From Triops longicaudatus (lineage: Eukaryota; Arthropoda; Branchiopoda; Notostraca; Triopsidae): a DNA stretch of 64,000 nt. Both the position numbers and the translations under genes were made by a program. Location of the stretch: NCBI GenBank assembly GCA_022885665.1, contig JAGQDJ010000191.1:35654-99653 (forward strand). Direction: 5' to 3'. Below the pieces are notes generated by a model. That model had not been told where the DNA came from. It searched no databases and saw nothing but the letters and a program-made list of their open reading frames with translations. Within the stretch, counting starts at the first letter, position 1. Each line of letters begins with the position of its first letter. Positions 36,782-49,900 of the stretch are shown here, one piece after another.

Positions 36782-37849
36782 ATGGAAGGCGAAGCTATGA
36801 GTAGTCCTACCAAGAAGAAACGCATTTCAAGTGACAACTATAGGAGTGCTCGTCTACAAGTAAATTTCTTTCATAATTAAATATTTTTCCAAGGTTTTCA
36901 AATCGTACTTTTTCAGGTGTGTTTTCGAGCACTGAGCAGTTTGACGCTAACGTACAAAGGTACAAAGCGTTTCAAGAAAGTGGCAGCTCTACAAGCCGCT
37001 CAAGAACATATTGCTCATTTGGAACAAGCCTTAGCTCACGCATTGGCCCAGCAAGGCAGTCAAGATAGCGTGGAAAGCTATCGTGAACTTTTCCGAAACC
37101 TGTGGAACAGTTTGTATAGCTCCCACGCTAATACACCCAAGAGAGGTCGACGCAGTAAAGTTATCCGTACACCGAAGTAAGACGGAAGATACCTAAATAA
37201 ACTCCATATCTTACGTAAAAACCTAAAGTATGACTTATCTTTGTAGAGGAGCTGTACAAACAAGCGATGAGCACAGAGCTATCGATGTTGTCAATTCATT
37301 GGGTGAAAATGACGAAATGTATTACACCCTGGAAATGGCTGAAAAGGTAATTCAGAGTGTACTCGCCTGTGTTTTTATACGTATTTTTTTCGTGGGTAAA
37401 CGATGTAAGTTATCGTTTATTGTCGTATCTTATATTGTTGTAACACTTCATTTCAACTTATGAGGCCATTTTGCCAAAGAAGGAGGTCTCTCTTGTATTT
37501 TTTATTTCAATTTGTATTGTTGTTATAATTTTTACTTGCATTTTTTCGTGTCGGCAGGATAAGTCAGTCTCTCAGCTCACGGAGATAAAATCCGTAAAAT
37601 GCCGAAAACGGCTGACGGAATTCTACGACCATGCACAAAGCGATGTTATTTATGAAGAAGTAGAAATACTCACTTCTGACCCTTGCTTGTCTCAAGCTTC
37701 GAACGAAACTATGAGCGTTCTTTTATTGCCTGAGGTAAAATGCGCATTTCTTTCATGTCTGCGTCCTTGATTTAGTTTTATTATTTTTTCAGGTTCAGGA
37801 AGACATGTTCGCTTGGTCTCCGCTGAAGAACATGGCGAATATGTATTAA
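36782..37849 (+). CDS. Small helix-loop-helix protein, STRA8-like candidate
   Basis: Five exons, 36782-36859, 36917-37176, 37247-37346, 37558-37734 and 37793-37849, join in consistent phase to give 223 residues. I cannot name it with certainty. A basic stretch (TKKKRISSDNYRSARLQ, residues 10-26) is followed by a predicted helix (VCFRALSSLTLTY), a short KGTKRF loop and a second helix (KKVAALQAAQEHIAHLEQAL), the spacing of an HLH domain. After it come a Gln/Ala helix, SVESYRELFRNLWNSLYSS, and a basic KRGRRSK that could be a nuclear signal. The acidic C-terminal half has no motif I know. The order HLH, then Leu/Ala helix, then an ExYxxxYxS-like segment recalls the N-terminal half of vertebrate STRA8, a germ-cell meiotic-entry factor. 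That link is by eye only; a generic divergent HLH protein is the alternative. Confidence 0.75.
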
Positions 37850-38029
37850 CTCCCGTTATTTGCGAATCCAAACGTATTCTTTATTTCCGTATTCTTTCTC
37901 TTATTTATAATTGTTTTACAAAAGATTTTCACCAATATTCAATTTAATTACCTAAAATTTTTCAATATTTGAAAGCAAAACTATTTTGTTAGTTTTTAGT
38001 GAAAAAGCAAGTTTCTGCTTTATTTTTTA

Positions 38030-38035
38030 AATAAA
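38030..38035 (+). terminator. Polyadenylation signal of the HLH gene
   Basis: AATAAA 181 nt past the stop codon at 37849, in a T-rich context. Confidence 0.5.
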
Positions 38036-38875
38036 ACGAATAATTTTCGGAAATTATTCCCGCTTATTTATTTCGTACCTTTATATTTTCGGTTGTGATG
38101 TATAGATGGCGGTAAGGTAGTATATGCAAAGTTCATAACAAATATTTTGTTCTTACCTTGCTCGAAACGTTTATAGCGGCGTTGTTTTGCTGATATGGAA
38201 AATACTTTGTTTTGTTTACGGGTGATTTAGTGAAACAAAATTACCCTTTCCCTTAGCACAAAACGAGTCGTGCCTGCAGGTATGAACGCATTTTTTTTTT
38301 TTACTTTTGCTTTGCCATTGCAAGCTTTATCTTATTTCACCAAACTTTCTTCATTATTTCGCTTTTAGAAGTGCGTAGAAATTACTTCAAATGAAGTGTA
38401 ATTCACCTGTGCTTAGAGTTCAGTATTTTTAATACCAATAAGCTTTGCATTAGAATGTACGGAAGGATTTAAAGTGAAACTTTGCTCGAGTGGTAACAAA
38501 TTTGTCTGCCCAGTTTTGGGCATGTTTTTCCTTTCGGTACCATTTCCGTCTGATCCGACGTGTTTCTGTTGTAATTTTGCATACAAATGCTTTGCTTTGA
38601 ATATTTTAAAGTTTAATTGGCAAAGATCTTGACGCGTCCAGTAATTTATGATTTGGCTTCTCGTATTTTCGTGGAATTGAATACCTAAGAAATTCATCCT
38701 TAACTTTGAACAAGACGCAGACAATTGTTGACTCAAATTAGTCTATGCTATGCTATTAGTTTATGCTTTTTTAAACTAAAATGTGTAAAAAAGGAAAATA
38801 TGACCTTGGAAGTACATGGAGAAATCTCCAGTATTTATTATGTAGTACAAATACTACTCAGCTAGTAAAATTTTC

Positions 38876-38885
38876 GTTACGTAAC
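38876..38885. promoter_or_regulatory. PAR-bZIP (VRI/PDP1-type) palindrome
   Basis: GTTACGTAAC is a perfect 10-bp palindrome matching the RTTAYRTAAY site used by VRILLE and PDP1, which regulate clock genes in insects. It lies 5 kb upstream of the BMAL1 coding exons, so linkage is speculative. A second ATTACGTAAT is at 15772. Confidence 0.3.
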
Positions 38886-41163
38886 ATTCGACGTTGTCTT
38901 AAACTTTACATAAGCTTAATTAATGTATGTTAGGTAAACCTGAACGTTACATAACCTTAGCTATTCAACATGAGTAATCTACTGTAATAGAATTGTATAG
39001 TTCATGTATCTTATCATACATATGACTATGGTCGACAGTTTTTGTAAGTTAGTTCCTACAATGGGCGGAGTCACGTAAGGGTGGATATCTTTTATTTCTT
39101 TTTAATTTGACGAAGAATGCGTTAAGTGCGTTAAGTAATGTTGAAACTAGTCTTCGACCTTGAGTTCCACCTTGAGACTAGACGTTTCCAAATAAGGCTG
39201 GCATTAATAACCTTGTTTACGTATACAAATACACCCCTGTCGGACGTTTGAACTAATTAATGGCAGAAAATGAAATTACGTGTTACAGGAAAGTCCCGAT
39301 TCAGTCTTACAAAATCTGTTACAACCTCGTCATGAATACTGAAACATCGTCAACTATGTCTTCCTCATCTTTTGAAATATTTATTTGAATTTATTCGATT
39401 TAGAACTGTAGACTTTAATCATATTGATGCCAATTAATTTGGATGTTTTTAAAGCATGTTAGTTCTAATATATTTGGTCTATTAATTGCAAAACCGAGGT
39501 TTTAAAGCGACATGAGCTGCTTTAAGCTATATCCTGAAATATTGTCAGAATTATACATGTAAATTGTAGTCTGTAAAACATTTATTTTCCATATTAGAAC
39601 CAAATGTTCGTTCATACAATTCTCTATTCAAATCTAAAGAAAGACCTGTCTAGTTCCATATTGAGGATAGTCTAAGCTAGTATTTTACCTCCCCTTTTAC
39701 CATAAAAAAAAATCTCTTAAAAAGGCATAGCCAAAAATCTTCTTGAAGCCGTTTTTATCCATGCTTAAAATTCATGTCCCGCTATTCCGGGCTGTTAAAC
39801 CACAATGTCTAGAACTAGGTAATGTTTCCCGTCTGCAGCTTCTACAAAACCCTTTCTTGTGGTTTTATGTAATTTAAGTTAGTTCCAAACATTTAATTTA
39901 GTTCCAAGCCTTAATACAATAGAAAGCTAGTCTCCAAATTATTCACACTTTTTTTGTGCACGTTCTATTTTTAGATTTTTGTAACTTTTTACCTTAAGTG
40001 CCAAGGTGAAAAAAATCCATCCGGGAAAGTCCGTAACCCTACAAAAAGCAACCTAGACAGTTCATGAAATAGGTAGAAACATACCCGTGGACCTTGAAAG
40101 AGGCCATTGGACTTTGACGTCTTTTTCTAGGGTGCAAAAATCACTGGCTTCGGGTTCATAGGAGACGTTTCATATCCTACATATAATACTCCCCCTAAAA
40201 AAGAAAAACGAACCCTAAAAAACGCTTCAACTGACATTCGTTGCATTAAGCCACAATCAGACTTGTTGGAGCTGGAGCTGGAGCTGCACGTTTACTACGC
40301 GTGCTTTCGCGGACAAATAGTGCGGCACTGATCAACAATGAAAATTTCCGTTGTTGTGGATCACGGTTCAAGGACGGTGTATGTCAATGTTCACGCTAAT
40401 AGCGTGGCGTTAGAAGTAGGCTTTTAACATTGGTTGCTTCTTTTTTCGAAAAAGAGTAGATCTATTTTTAATTTTTATTTCCTCGGTTATTTTGGGGAAC
40501 ATAATGCGAAGATATCCCAAGGGAATAAAGCGGCTTATTAAAGTCAATCCCACCCGGTTGATCTTGTTGGACAGTTTTTATCTGTTTAAACGCTGATTTA
40601 ATGCAATGTGCCTATATTTAGTTACGTATGATGTTAAAGTGCAATAAAAATGCGTTCTTCTCACACGCCTACGTGCAAAACTCCACGCATGGCAAAAAGC
40701 AATACGTGTAGGTCATCTGGTTTCTCTATTTTTCATTACATAATACGTAGTAGCTTTTCTTATGAAGAATAAATCGCATAAGCTATGGAGTGTTGTGTTT
40801 CCAGCGGCCAATCCGCTTTACTGTCTTTCCAGCTTCTTCGGGAAAGAAAGAAATAGCATACAAAATTCTGTGCAAAGAGGTTTAAGCGACGAGGTAGAGA
40901 GTGTACAGCCTAATTGGTGCACTCGGATATCTTTTCAGGATGGGTAAATACTTGAGTTAAATGAAAAATACATCCAAAAAGTGTTCGAGTGAAAAAGAAT
41001 GCGTTTAAGAAAAAAAAATAGCCGTGAGCAGTATTCACGTTATAAATACGAGAAAAAAGGAAAATCTACAATAAAAACCAACAAAAAACGACATAATAAC
41101 GCGAGTAAAGAAATGTGGGACTAAAAAGACATCTCACAATGAACTTAAAAAATTTAGTACTGA

Positions 41164-41535
41164 CAGTAAAACCTCGCTTTAACGAATACCGAGATAAAAC
41201 AACCCGTTATTGTGTACAACAGTGGTGCCCAACCTACGGCCCGCGGGCCGTATCCGGCCCGCGAAGGTGCCTCATGCGGCTCGCTTATTTATACCGCTCA
41301 TGTATATCACTGCATAATTTCATTTTTAACGTCGGCATGATTCTGGCGAAACCGGAACATTCAGGCCCGCGAGATTTTATATCATGTCGCGCGCGGCCCT
41401 CGGGTGAAAAAAGGTTGGGCACCACTGGTGTTCAAGGATCAAATCTCCTGACGAAATAAATGGCATTGTGCTATTGTGGACCATCGGATGTAACAGACAA
41501 ATTCTCAAGAGTGTCAATTATCGCGAAGTTTTATG
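41164..41535. mobile_element. Old pogo-like remnant carrying a nested hAT element
   Basis: The left end CAGTAAAACCTCGCTTTAACG (41164-41184) resembles the CAGTAGAATCTCG ends seen elsewhere in the window. A weak inverted counterpart, CGCGAAGTTTTATGG, lies near 41523. The hAT element at 41220-41427 interrupts it. The outer boundaries are uncertain. Confidence 0.35.
41220..41427. mobile_element. hAT-type miniature inverted-repeat element, 208 bp
   Basis: The terminal inverted repeats are CAGTGGTGCCCAACCT at the left and AGGTTGGGCACCACTG at the right, a perfect 16-bp match. The flanking 8-bp duplications GTGTACAA (41212-41219) and GTGTTCAA (41428-41435) differ at one base. An 8-bp target duplication and CAGNG ends are hallmarks of hAT transposons. 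The GC-rich interior (GGCCCGCGGGCC) encodes no transposase, so it would need one supplied in trans. Confidence 0.88.
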
Positions 41536-41836
41536 GATAAATGAAAGAAATAAGATACATTCTTTTGTGTACGAGACACAATTTGTTTTTGCAGAAAATC
41601 AACGCAAGAGATACTTCAACAAGCTTACGTCGGTATTTTGTTTAAATGCACTATTTAATTTTTTAAAATAATTATTTATTTTTATTTCATTGTCTTTCTT
41701 TTGAACTGACGTAGGCTTTCGCCTATTGCCGTAAAATTTGTTTGGATTTATTCGCGTTTTTAGTTATTCGTGAGAAAAAGCAATAAAATAAAAAGTGAAA
41801 TAAAGCAAAAAAGGCGAAAAAAAAATGGTTAGCTGT

Positions 41837-41842
41837 CACGTG
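41837..41842. promoter_or_regulatory. Canonical E-box upstream of BMAL1
   Basis: CACGTG, the core site of CLOCK:BMAL1 heterodimers, about 2.1 kb upstream of the first BMAL1 coding exon. A single 6-mer may be chance. Confidence 0.25.
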
Positions 41843-43127
41843 ATTTGGAGAGCATAGTTAGTAGTGATATGAAGCGTTGTATAGGAATATGTGTACTAGA
41901 AAAAAGGGATTCTTTATATGAAAGCGCATGGCAGTGCGTCTTCGCTTATCACATGTGTGTCTCACGAGTCCTGCGGCTGCCTTCTTTTTGCTTTAATCAG
42001 CGCGCGCGGCCAAGAATTGCTCAGTTTACAACGGGAGGAGACTGGGAAAACTAAGTCAGTTGAAAAGCAGCTCAACTCGTAAGACAAAGGAGTTTTCTTA
42101 TGTGACAGTGTTTTTGAGGCTATTAGGGGAAAAAAGTTATGTTGTGTACCGGTGGTTTCCTCCCAGTTAAGCTTGTTTGGAGCATTATGACGCGCGACTG
42201 ACGTCGGAGAACGAGTTCCAAAGGCTTCTTTAGAATCACCCAATGAGTTTTGGCGTTCTAAGTGAACTTGAGTGGTGCAATTGCATTAAGATTTCTCAAA
42301 GAAATATTGTTAGTGTATTAGGTGGAATACTGCATAAGTTAAGTGCCAAGTTTCGTGCGGGAAATTTTGAAGTTTTGAAGTATGGATTCCGCCAGGTGTG
42401 AAATTACTGTTTCAATTGCTTAATTTGTTTATTTTAAAGTATTTGAGTGTTTTTAGCCTTTTTCAGAATATTTCGTGCTTTTATTTTTCACAATATTCAT
42501 AATTGATTTTCATTTTTGATTTCTTAGAAAATTTCAAGTTATTTTTCGTTAGATTTTATTTCCGTCGTATAGACTTTACATTTTGTTTTTTCCCTTAGAG
42601 TGAGCAATACATGAACAGTAAATAAAATGGTAGAAACGAGATGTAAAGCGTGGTTTTTAAAAAATTAGTAAAAAATTATTCGTACTATTCAAACCCGAGT
42701 GATTATAGCATAAACCACTTACATCGTGCTTAAGCACTGAAACGAAAGATACGATGTGTTATTACGAAAACAGATGAGTACTTGTATCATATTCTGAATT
42801 CATTGTACGACGGCTAAAGGAGCTTTGTATAAGTTATTTAAAGTTTAAGGAGCAACTCTTGTACTTTGTTCAAACGGTGTGATAGAAATTAAAGTATTTA
42901 ATAACTTTAATGATTCAATAACAATACAGATCTAAAAATGAAGTTTTTCAAATTTTCATTGTGAAATTCTGTTAATGTTTATATCCATTGTCTTTCATCT
43001 GCCATACAATAACTAAACGTGTGATTCTTAGTTTTATTATGTGATGATCTTCATTAATGTAGTGATTCGATTCAGGTAATATTAAATGAATAATGTTGAA
43101 CTTTAATAAGAATGTACAGACGTATCG

Positions 43128-43434
43128 TGTAACAGACACTAGATTGACAAGGGAAGAAACTCATGTTAAACCTGTCCAGCTGTTAGGACAAAGTCCGAAA
43201 AGGAAGAGTATCAAGTTTTAATTATTTTTCTGTCTTTGTGTTTCTCCAAAAGGTACCATAGATCTTTGATTGCTAGAACAAGGCTTTAGAATAGTAATTA
43301 TTGTGTCGGGCAGTAGTTTACTTTGCACAGGACAAGTGCAATAATATAAAAGCCGTTGCTAGTCCAAGTTGTCCCGTGTCTCTCCGATTCAGACATTAAA
43401 GACAACATATATTCGAAAAAAGGCTTCGTGTAAC
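43128..43434 (+). other. LTR-like or promoter-like segment with TATA box
   Basis: The segment is bounded by direct repeats of TCGTGTAAC (43125-43133 and 43426-43434). It contains TATAAAAG at 43345, with GTCTCTCC and TTCAGACATT about 30-45 nt downstream. It is followed by a CAGAACGTGACATT stretch of the kind found after retrotransposon LTRs. It may be a solo LTR of about 300 bp, or instead the core promoter of BMAL1, whose first coding exon lies about 0.5 kb downstream. Confidence 0.35.
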
Positions 43435-43929
43435 GAAGGGATCAAAATTTCAGAACGTGACATTGATAAAAAAGTAAAAAAATTCTTCGACGTAGCTGAT
43501 TTACTAATCGATATTTTAGACAACTGTTAAACACGATTTTAAAAAATCATAAAACAAAATTTAAATACTAATATATTTTTTTAGTCAGTAGTTTACTTAA
43601 TCTAGTATAACAAAAGCCAAGGCAACAAACTGGACTCACAACTTCGCACTTGTTCTTGTTAACAATACAATAGTCAAATTTCTTTCAGTGCGTGTACGTG
43701 GAGAACAATTATGTAGCGTGCCAAATGCGGAACGGAAATTGGGAACATTCAAAATCGCTTTAGGAGGGGTTAGTGGGTACTGTATGGGTATGGTGTGGTA
43801 CATAGAGGAGAAGCATTTTCGTTACAGTTGCGTGATACACGTTATCGAGCCTGTTGTCTAATTTTGTGCTATTTTTCGTCTAGGTATCCGCCTGGGGCGA
43901 CGAATTCTGGGTCAGCATTCTTGGATTGG

Positions 43930-46900
43930 ATGGTAGACGCTTCCTTGACAGAAATTGGGTACACTCAGCCTGCCACGCCATCCTCACAATACTCTTCCAT
44001 CTCAGAAAGCTCTAATTACGCGTACTTGCCATCGTATTACGCCTCAGAGCCTACTGCGTCACTTCCTCATAGTTCGCCCGCAGTTTCCGTGTCGTCTTCC
44101 GCCGCATCGTATTACGAATACGCCCCTCCCCCCGGGCCAGTACCCAACCCCCACTTCGTAGCGCCCTCGGCCGTACCCTTAACGCGGAGTTCGGTTTGTA
44201 GTTACAATTATCCGCTCAATTACGCGCGTCCCGGTGGAAAAGGGACCATGCCGGGAGGACGGGGGCGGGGCCAACGCAGTCGCGAGCGAAATTTGTCTTC
44301 GTCCATGACTTCCAAGTGCGTTTCCTCGTTTCTACGATTATGTTTCGGTTAAATCAAATTTCCCAAGAATTTCGACAACTTGGCTAGTATTTCAAAGGAA
44401 TACAAAAATTTTTGTTCGTGAAATTCCAACGAGTTGAGAAATGCAGTCGGTTTAGTAGAGGAATTGAAGTTAAGGGGATGTAACATGAGCTTGACGAGTC
44501 GAACCATGTGGTATGAAGGAAATAGTAAAATTGCGAGGGAAAATGGTGAAATTGCTGCTTGTTTAGGGTCTCTAGTTTCAACTTAGAGTCTAGTAACGGC
44601 AAATTTTCTCCAAAAATTTTTTGTGCGTAAAAAAACATTTAGAGATATTATTAACAATTGTACCAGAAGTTTATTGGTGTGTTGAAACGGTAACATGAAA
44701 CTTACGATAAAAAAATTAGAAAATAAAAATGAACCTTACTCAACTCAACGTTCGTAAAAACGAGACTGCGTTAAAGGGAGTGGCCAATCTTCTAAAATTA
44801 CGTTACTCATCATTGAGTTGACACTTCATTCAATGGCTCTATTCATATTCGTCCGTGTTATCTGTTTCCTATTTCAATCGACAAAATTCCAGTTCTTATC
44901 TTCTTATCTAGTATATTTGTCGAATTACAATTTCTCGACTTGCTGGCTTGAACGCATACAAGAAACTGCACGACAAAATTAACATTTAAATAAATCGTAA
45001 AACTTCTCCCTGCGTTCTTAACGTTGAACATGCATTTCTTTAAAGAAAACAGCTTTAGCTATTTTAAGAAAAAGTATGAATGAAAAGAGAACGACAAAAA
45101 AAAATGTTTTTACGCCTTAAAACATGTCCGTTTCCACATCCGCACTTGGTTGACTTAATAATTTTGTGATTTATTATTATTATTTAATTTATTATTACTA
45201 TTTTTTTTTCAAGGGATGGTGATGTTCCTGAGCGACCTAGAGCCCGATCTTCGCGATCGTTCGTACGAAGGCAGTCATCTTCCTTGGCCGATACAGAAGA
45301 CGGAACTTCTTACGGCACCGGAAGGTATTTATATTTATTCCACTTAATTTGTAGCACTTTTTTTAGACAAAACACGGAACCGATTTCGATTTAAAGAGAA
45401 AAAAAAGTCGTGAAAGAAAGAAGATAAAGTAAGCGTGGAATTTGCTCAAAGATGATTTTAGTTAATTTTTTATATGTAAATCTAGAGCGTATTTTTTATA
45501 TGTAAATCTAAACCTAAATAAAGTTCTTTGTCGCGGAACTTGAGTAGCCTTTATAATATTACACTTCTTAATTATAATATTGAGTATCGTTACAACGAAT
45601 CCACTGGAAACAGGAAAAAGATCGCTATATCCGATGTTCTTTATAACAAGCGCGTTTACTACTCATACGCGTAGATCAGAATCTTAAGATCTCTCTTGTA
45701 GCCGATTTTTCTTTATAGAAGGTTCGTTTTAACGAGATTCTACTGTTATTGTCGTAGGAATTTTATGAATAGTAGACTAGTGTTTATATGAAAATTCCAG
45801 GGTACAATACATTTTTGGTAATAAAGGACCATAACTATGGCTTTATCTAGTTGGGGACTGATTAGGACGCTAGTTTTTGTGCTTTTAAACTAGTATCTTT
45901 TTTATACAAGCACCTCCTAGCGCACTCAAAAGTACAGCGTCAGTGGCTTATTACGTTTCCCAGCAACCATTTAAGTGCATTCTTCTTTGTTCCTGTTAGT
46001 TACCGCTCAGTCTACACGTGAAGTTGTTTCCGGGCTTTTTGTGGCGCAGAATTGCGTAGGTTATTATGTATTCATCTAAATGTGGCTTGTTTTTTAACCG
46101 CATTCCAGAGACGGTAGTGACGATGAAGAAGAAGAATGCCGAATGTCGGGTGCCTCCTCGGTTACAGCATCAGAAGAACCCACCAAAGCTCTGAGGTAAA
46201 TGTCTGAACAAAACCCTTATGTCACTACGATTCGTTTCATCCTCGCTAGCAACTGTTCTATTCACTTCAACTGGCGCGAACGCGACGCTAATATGAATTC
46301 ATTGTTAGGCAGAACCATAGCGAAATTGAAAAGCGACGGAGGGACAAGATGAACACGTACATCACCGAGTTGTCCAAAGTTGTACCGATGTGCATTACCA
46401 TGTCGCACAAAATGGATAAGCTGACAGTTTTACGCATGGCCGTCCAACACTTGAAAACTATCCGAGGAGCAATACACTCCTACACCGAAGGAGATTACAA
46501 ACCGGCTTTCCTCAGCGATGAGGAACTGAAGCGCCTCATATTGCACGTACAACTCCTTTTTCTTTAATCATTTCCCTTAAGAAAAGCACATAAAGGCTAA
46601 AAGCTTAATTTTGCTCGTCTTTTCCAGTAGTATGTGTAAATTCTCTATCAATTTATGCGAAACTTATTTTAATTTATATATATAATTTACTGTATAACAT
46701 GTGTAACGATAATGATAAGGGTATTAAGTATATCAATGAGTATAACTATAAAAACTATATAATTATTAATCTGCGTTAAGTTATGTTTATTGAATTTAGT
46801 AACTATTTCTAAGATCATATTACATGATTACTTATAAAAAATTCAATTTAGACAGCAGACGGCTTCCTGTTTGTGGTCGGCTGCGACCGAGGGAGGATTT

Positions 46901-49900
46901 TGTATGTTTCGGAAAGTGTATCTCAAGTGCTTAACTACTCTCAGGTAACACGGTGACGGATTCTCAAGAATTCATGAGACTTTGACTGGCTTGGTATGCA
47001 GTACTTACACAGTTTTCTCGTTGTTTTTGCGAATTCTAGGCTGATTTGCTGGGCCAAAGCTGTTTTGATATTCTGCACCCGAAAGACGTCGCCAAAGTGA
47101 AAGAGCAATTGTCATCCTCAGATCTCAGCCCACGCGAGAGGCTAATTGACGCCAAAACGATGCTGCCAGTCAAAACAGACATGCCCCAGGGCTTGTCCCG
47201 ACTCTGCCCCGGGGCAAGACGTTCCTTCTTTTGCCGTATGAAATGTAAATCCGGGCCACAGTACGTCAAGGAAGAAACGGACCCCGGTACTTCGGCACCG
47301 TTCAAACGCCGAGCGCAGAACCCAAACAAAGGTGCATACAAGAAACTGTTTTTGAGCGTTAAATTTATTTTCCAATAACCGACTTGTTTGTTCTTATTTT
47401 GTACTTTTTCGTTTGTTTACTTATAGCTAAATTATTTACAATTAGCTCTTTAGTCACAGTTGCCATAATGTATATTTAGCTGTAGTTTAGTTCTAATCAT
47501 AACTTGTTTAATTTCCTGAAAATTTTAATTTATTTATTTATTAATTTTTAATCTATTTTTGTTTTATTTATTTTTTATATATTTTTTTCGTTTGACAATT
47601 TTCGGTCTCCTTGGTTTGCGTGCATTTCTTTTCGTCTTACTTTCCTTGACTTCATGATAGTTGGTACCTATTGATCTGGTGTCATTCGTCTATGATATGA
47701 ATTGAAGTTCCATTATAACTTACTAGAAAAGCGGTACTGTGTAATACATTGCACTGGGTACTTGAAGTCTTGGGCGCCGGCCAAGATTGGCATGGAAGAT
47801 CAAGATTCGGAAGGGGATACGGATCCGTGTAATTTGTCCTGCTTGGTAAGCTTCGTGTCATTACGGAGTCACTTTGAGTGTTATTTCGCAATTTTTTTAC
47901 GTAGGTAGCGGTGGGACGCGTTCATCCGTCCCTGACGACCCGATCAGCGTTACCCAACACGTACCGGTGCCCCGATGTGCAACCTGTGGAATTCACGTCG
48001 CGACATGCCATTGACGGAAAGTTCCTGTTTGTAGACCAACGGTGAGATTATTAATGAAAAGAACCTGAAAAAAAGGACCGTATTTGATACCGGATCAATG
48101 TTTGGGGCATTTGTTATACTGTTGTTAAAAGAGTTCCCCGAATAGCCTAGGTGTCCAACATAGTCTATCCCAAATCTCATGACAGGAGCTCTTGTCTTGC
48201 GTAAACTCTTGTATTTGTTCTAGATGTCGAAAAGTAGGCATAAAATGCAACTCTCGTTTCGTAGCAGTTATTTAGAAGTTATAAGCTTAAGATTTGAAGC
48301 CCTACTGAATTTGCATTCGTCAAGGGTTGAGTTTCACTTGAGTGGCTGCGTGCGTGTGTCAGAGACTAATTAATGCTTTTTGTAATGAATGTTCACAGAG
48401 CGACGCTATTACTAGGCTACTTACCGCAAGAGATGCTGGGAACGAGTATGTACGAGTATTACTTGAGCGACGACATTCCTTTTTTGACCGAAGCTCACAA
48501 AGTGGCTCTTCAGAACGGTGAACCCATAACAACCCCGGTAGGTGAAATAAATCTTAACTTTTGCAACCATTCTTGGGAGAGATTCTTGCGAAATTGTGCT
48601 TTGCCAGAAGGCAGTGGCATGGGAAACCCCTTTTTAAAAGACTACTTTTTGTTTGCGTAGGTTTACAAGTTTCGAGTGAAGGAGGGCTCGTACGTGCGAT
48701 TGCAAAGTCGTTGGAAATCATTCCGGAATCCATGGACTAAGGAAATTGAATGCCTGGTTGCCAAGAATACCTTTATTCAGTAATGTTTAGTCCGTTATTG
48801 ATTTTGGCAAAAGAGCATACCCAAAAGAAACTGAAGTGTGCTTCCTCTCCTTTTTATTATGTTTCTACTCCTGGTGATAACAAACGCAGTTCAAATAACC
48901 TGGCTGAAACCAGCGGCCTCGCAGCAGCAACAGCAGCGCGTGAGCAAGTGTCCACTCATTGCTCAGGACTCCTTTTGACAGGTACAGCATTTCAAGACCA
49001 ACTAATTCAACCTTATTTTTTCGAATTTACCTTGTATTACTCATATTCAAGTTTACATTTAATTCCATCAGTTGTTATTTCGACATTAATTCAATCGATT
49101 GTTATTTTAATATATTTAAAAATCAATACGCGGTTTTTTTTTAACTTTGTGTGTGTGTGTGTGAGGAAGGTTTGTTTATTTTGTTCAACTAATGATTTAT
49201 TGTTATCTTCTTGCATATACAGGGAGTTCAAGTCGAATTAACAGCTCACCAGGGTTGAGACCAAGCGGCCGAAACTTGAGTATGGAACTGGAAGGGAGCA
49301 AAATCGGCCAGGCAGTCGCTGATCATGTATTAGATTCGCACCGTCGCTCGAACCCGCCATCTAGTTCTTCGATAGCGTCGTCTGTTCAGTCACCTACCAC
49401 GTCCGTATCGGCCATGGCCAGTCCTGATACTGGAGAAGCCCTGTTTGGCTCAATGAATCTGTCTCATGCAGCTGAGGTAATAAAACCAACCCAAAAAATA
49501 AATAAAATAATTGGAAAATCTTTGCTCATGACAATTGTGTATCGTTAGGATGTACAACGCGTAGCGAATTCGCTAAGAGTTTCGACGAACGTTGATCCGG
49601 AACCAAACTCAACCGCAAGAAGACCACCGTTTCCGCGAAATGGTGTTTTAAATAGTCAGCAGCATCCACAGAACAATCACGTGGTCCGAACGAATCCGCA
49701 ATTGATTAACATGCTTAACGAAGCTGGTAATTTTTGAACTTTTGTTTTCTTGCCTAATCTCGCGTAACGCTCTAATGTAACGAATTTTTGGATATAACGA
49801 GTTTGAGGTTCCCTGGAGGTTCATTAAAACGATTTTCTGCTGTATTTAGACGTTTTAGCCATCTTTTAGTTTTTATTTATCAGGACTTAAGTTTTTGCAA

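Larger units (their letters stand above)
37850..43929. other. Six-kilobase interval upstream of BMAL1
   Basis: No recognised protein-coding exon. It holds the 3' UTR of the HLH gene, a hAT miniature element nested in an older repeat (41164-41535), an E-box CACGTG (41837), a VRI/PDP1-type palindrome (38876) and an LTR-like or promoter-like segment with a TATAAA (43128-43434). An intron acceptor at 43882-43883 suggests that at least one non-coding 5' exon of BMAL1 lies in this interval. Confidence 0.5.

Noticed and set aside
43795..43929. ATG at 43795 as BMAL1 start
   Set aside because: It would read through a good acceptor (TTTTCGTCTAG) at 43882-43883, and the added residues look non-coding. 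Not fully excluded.
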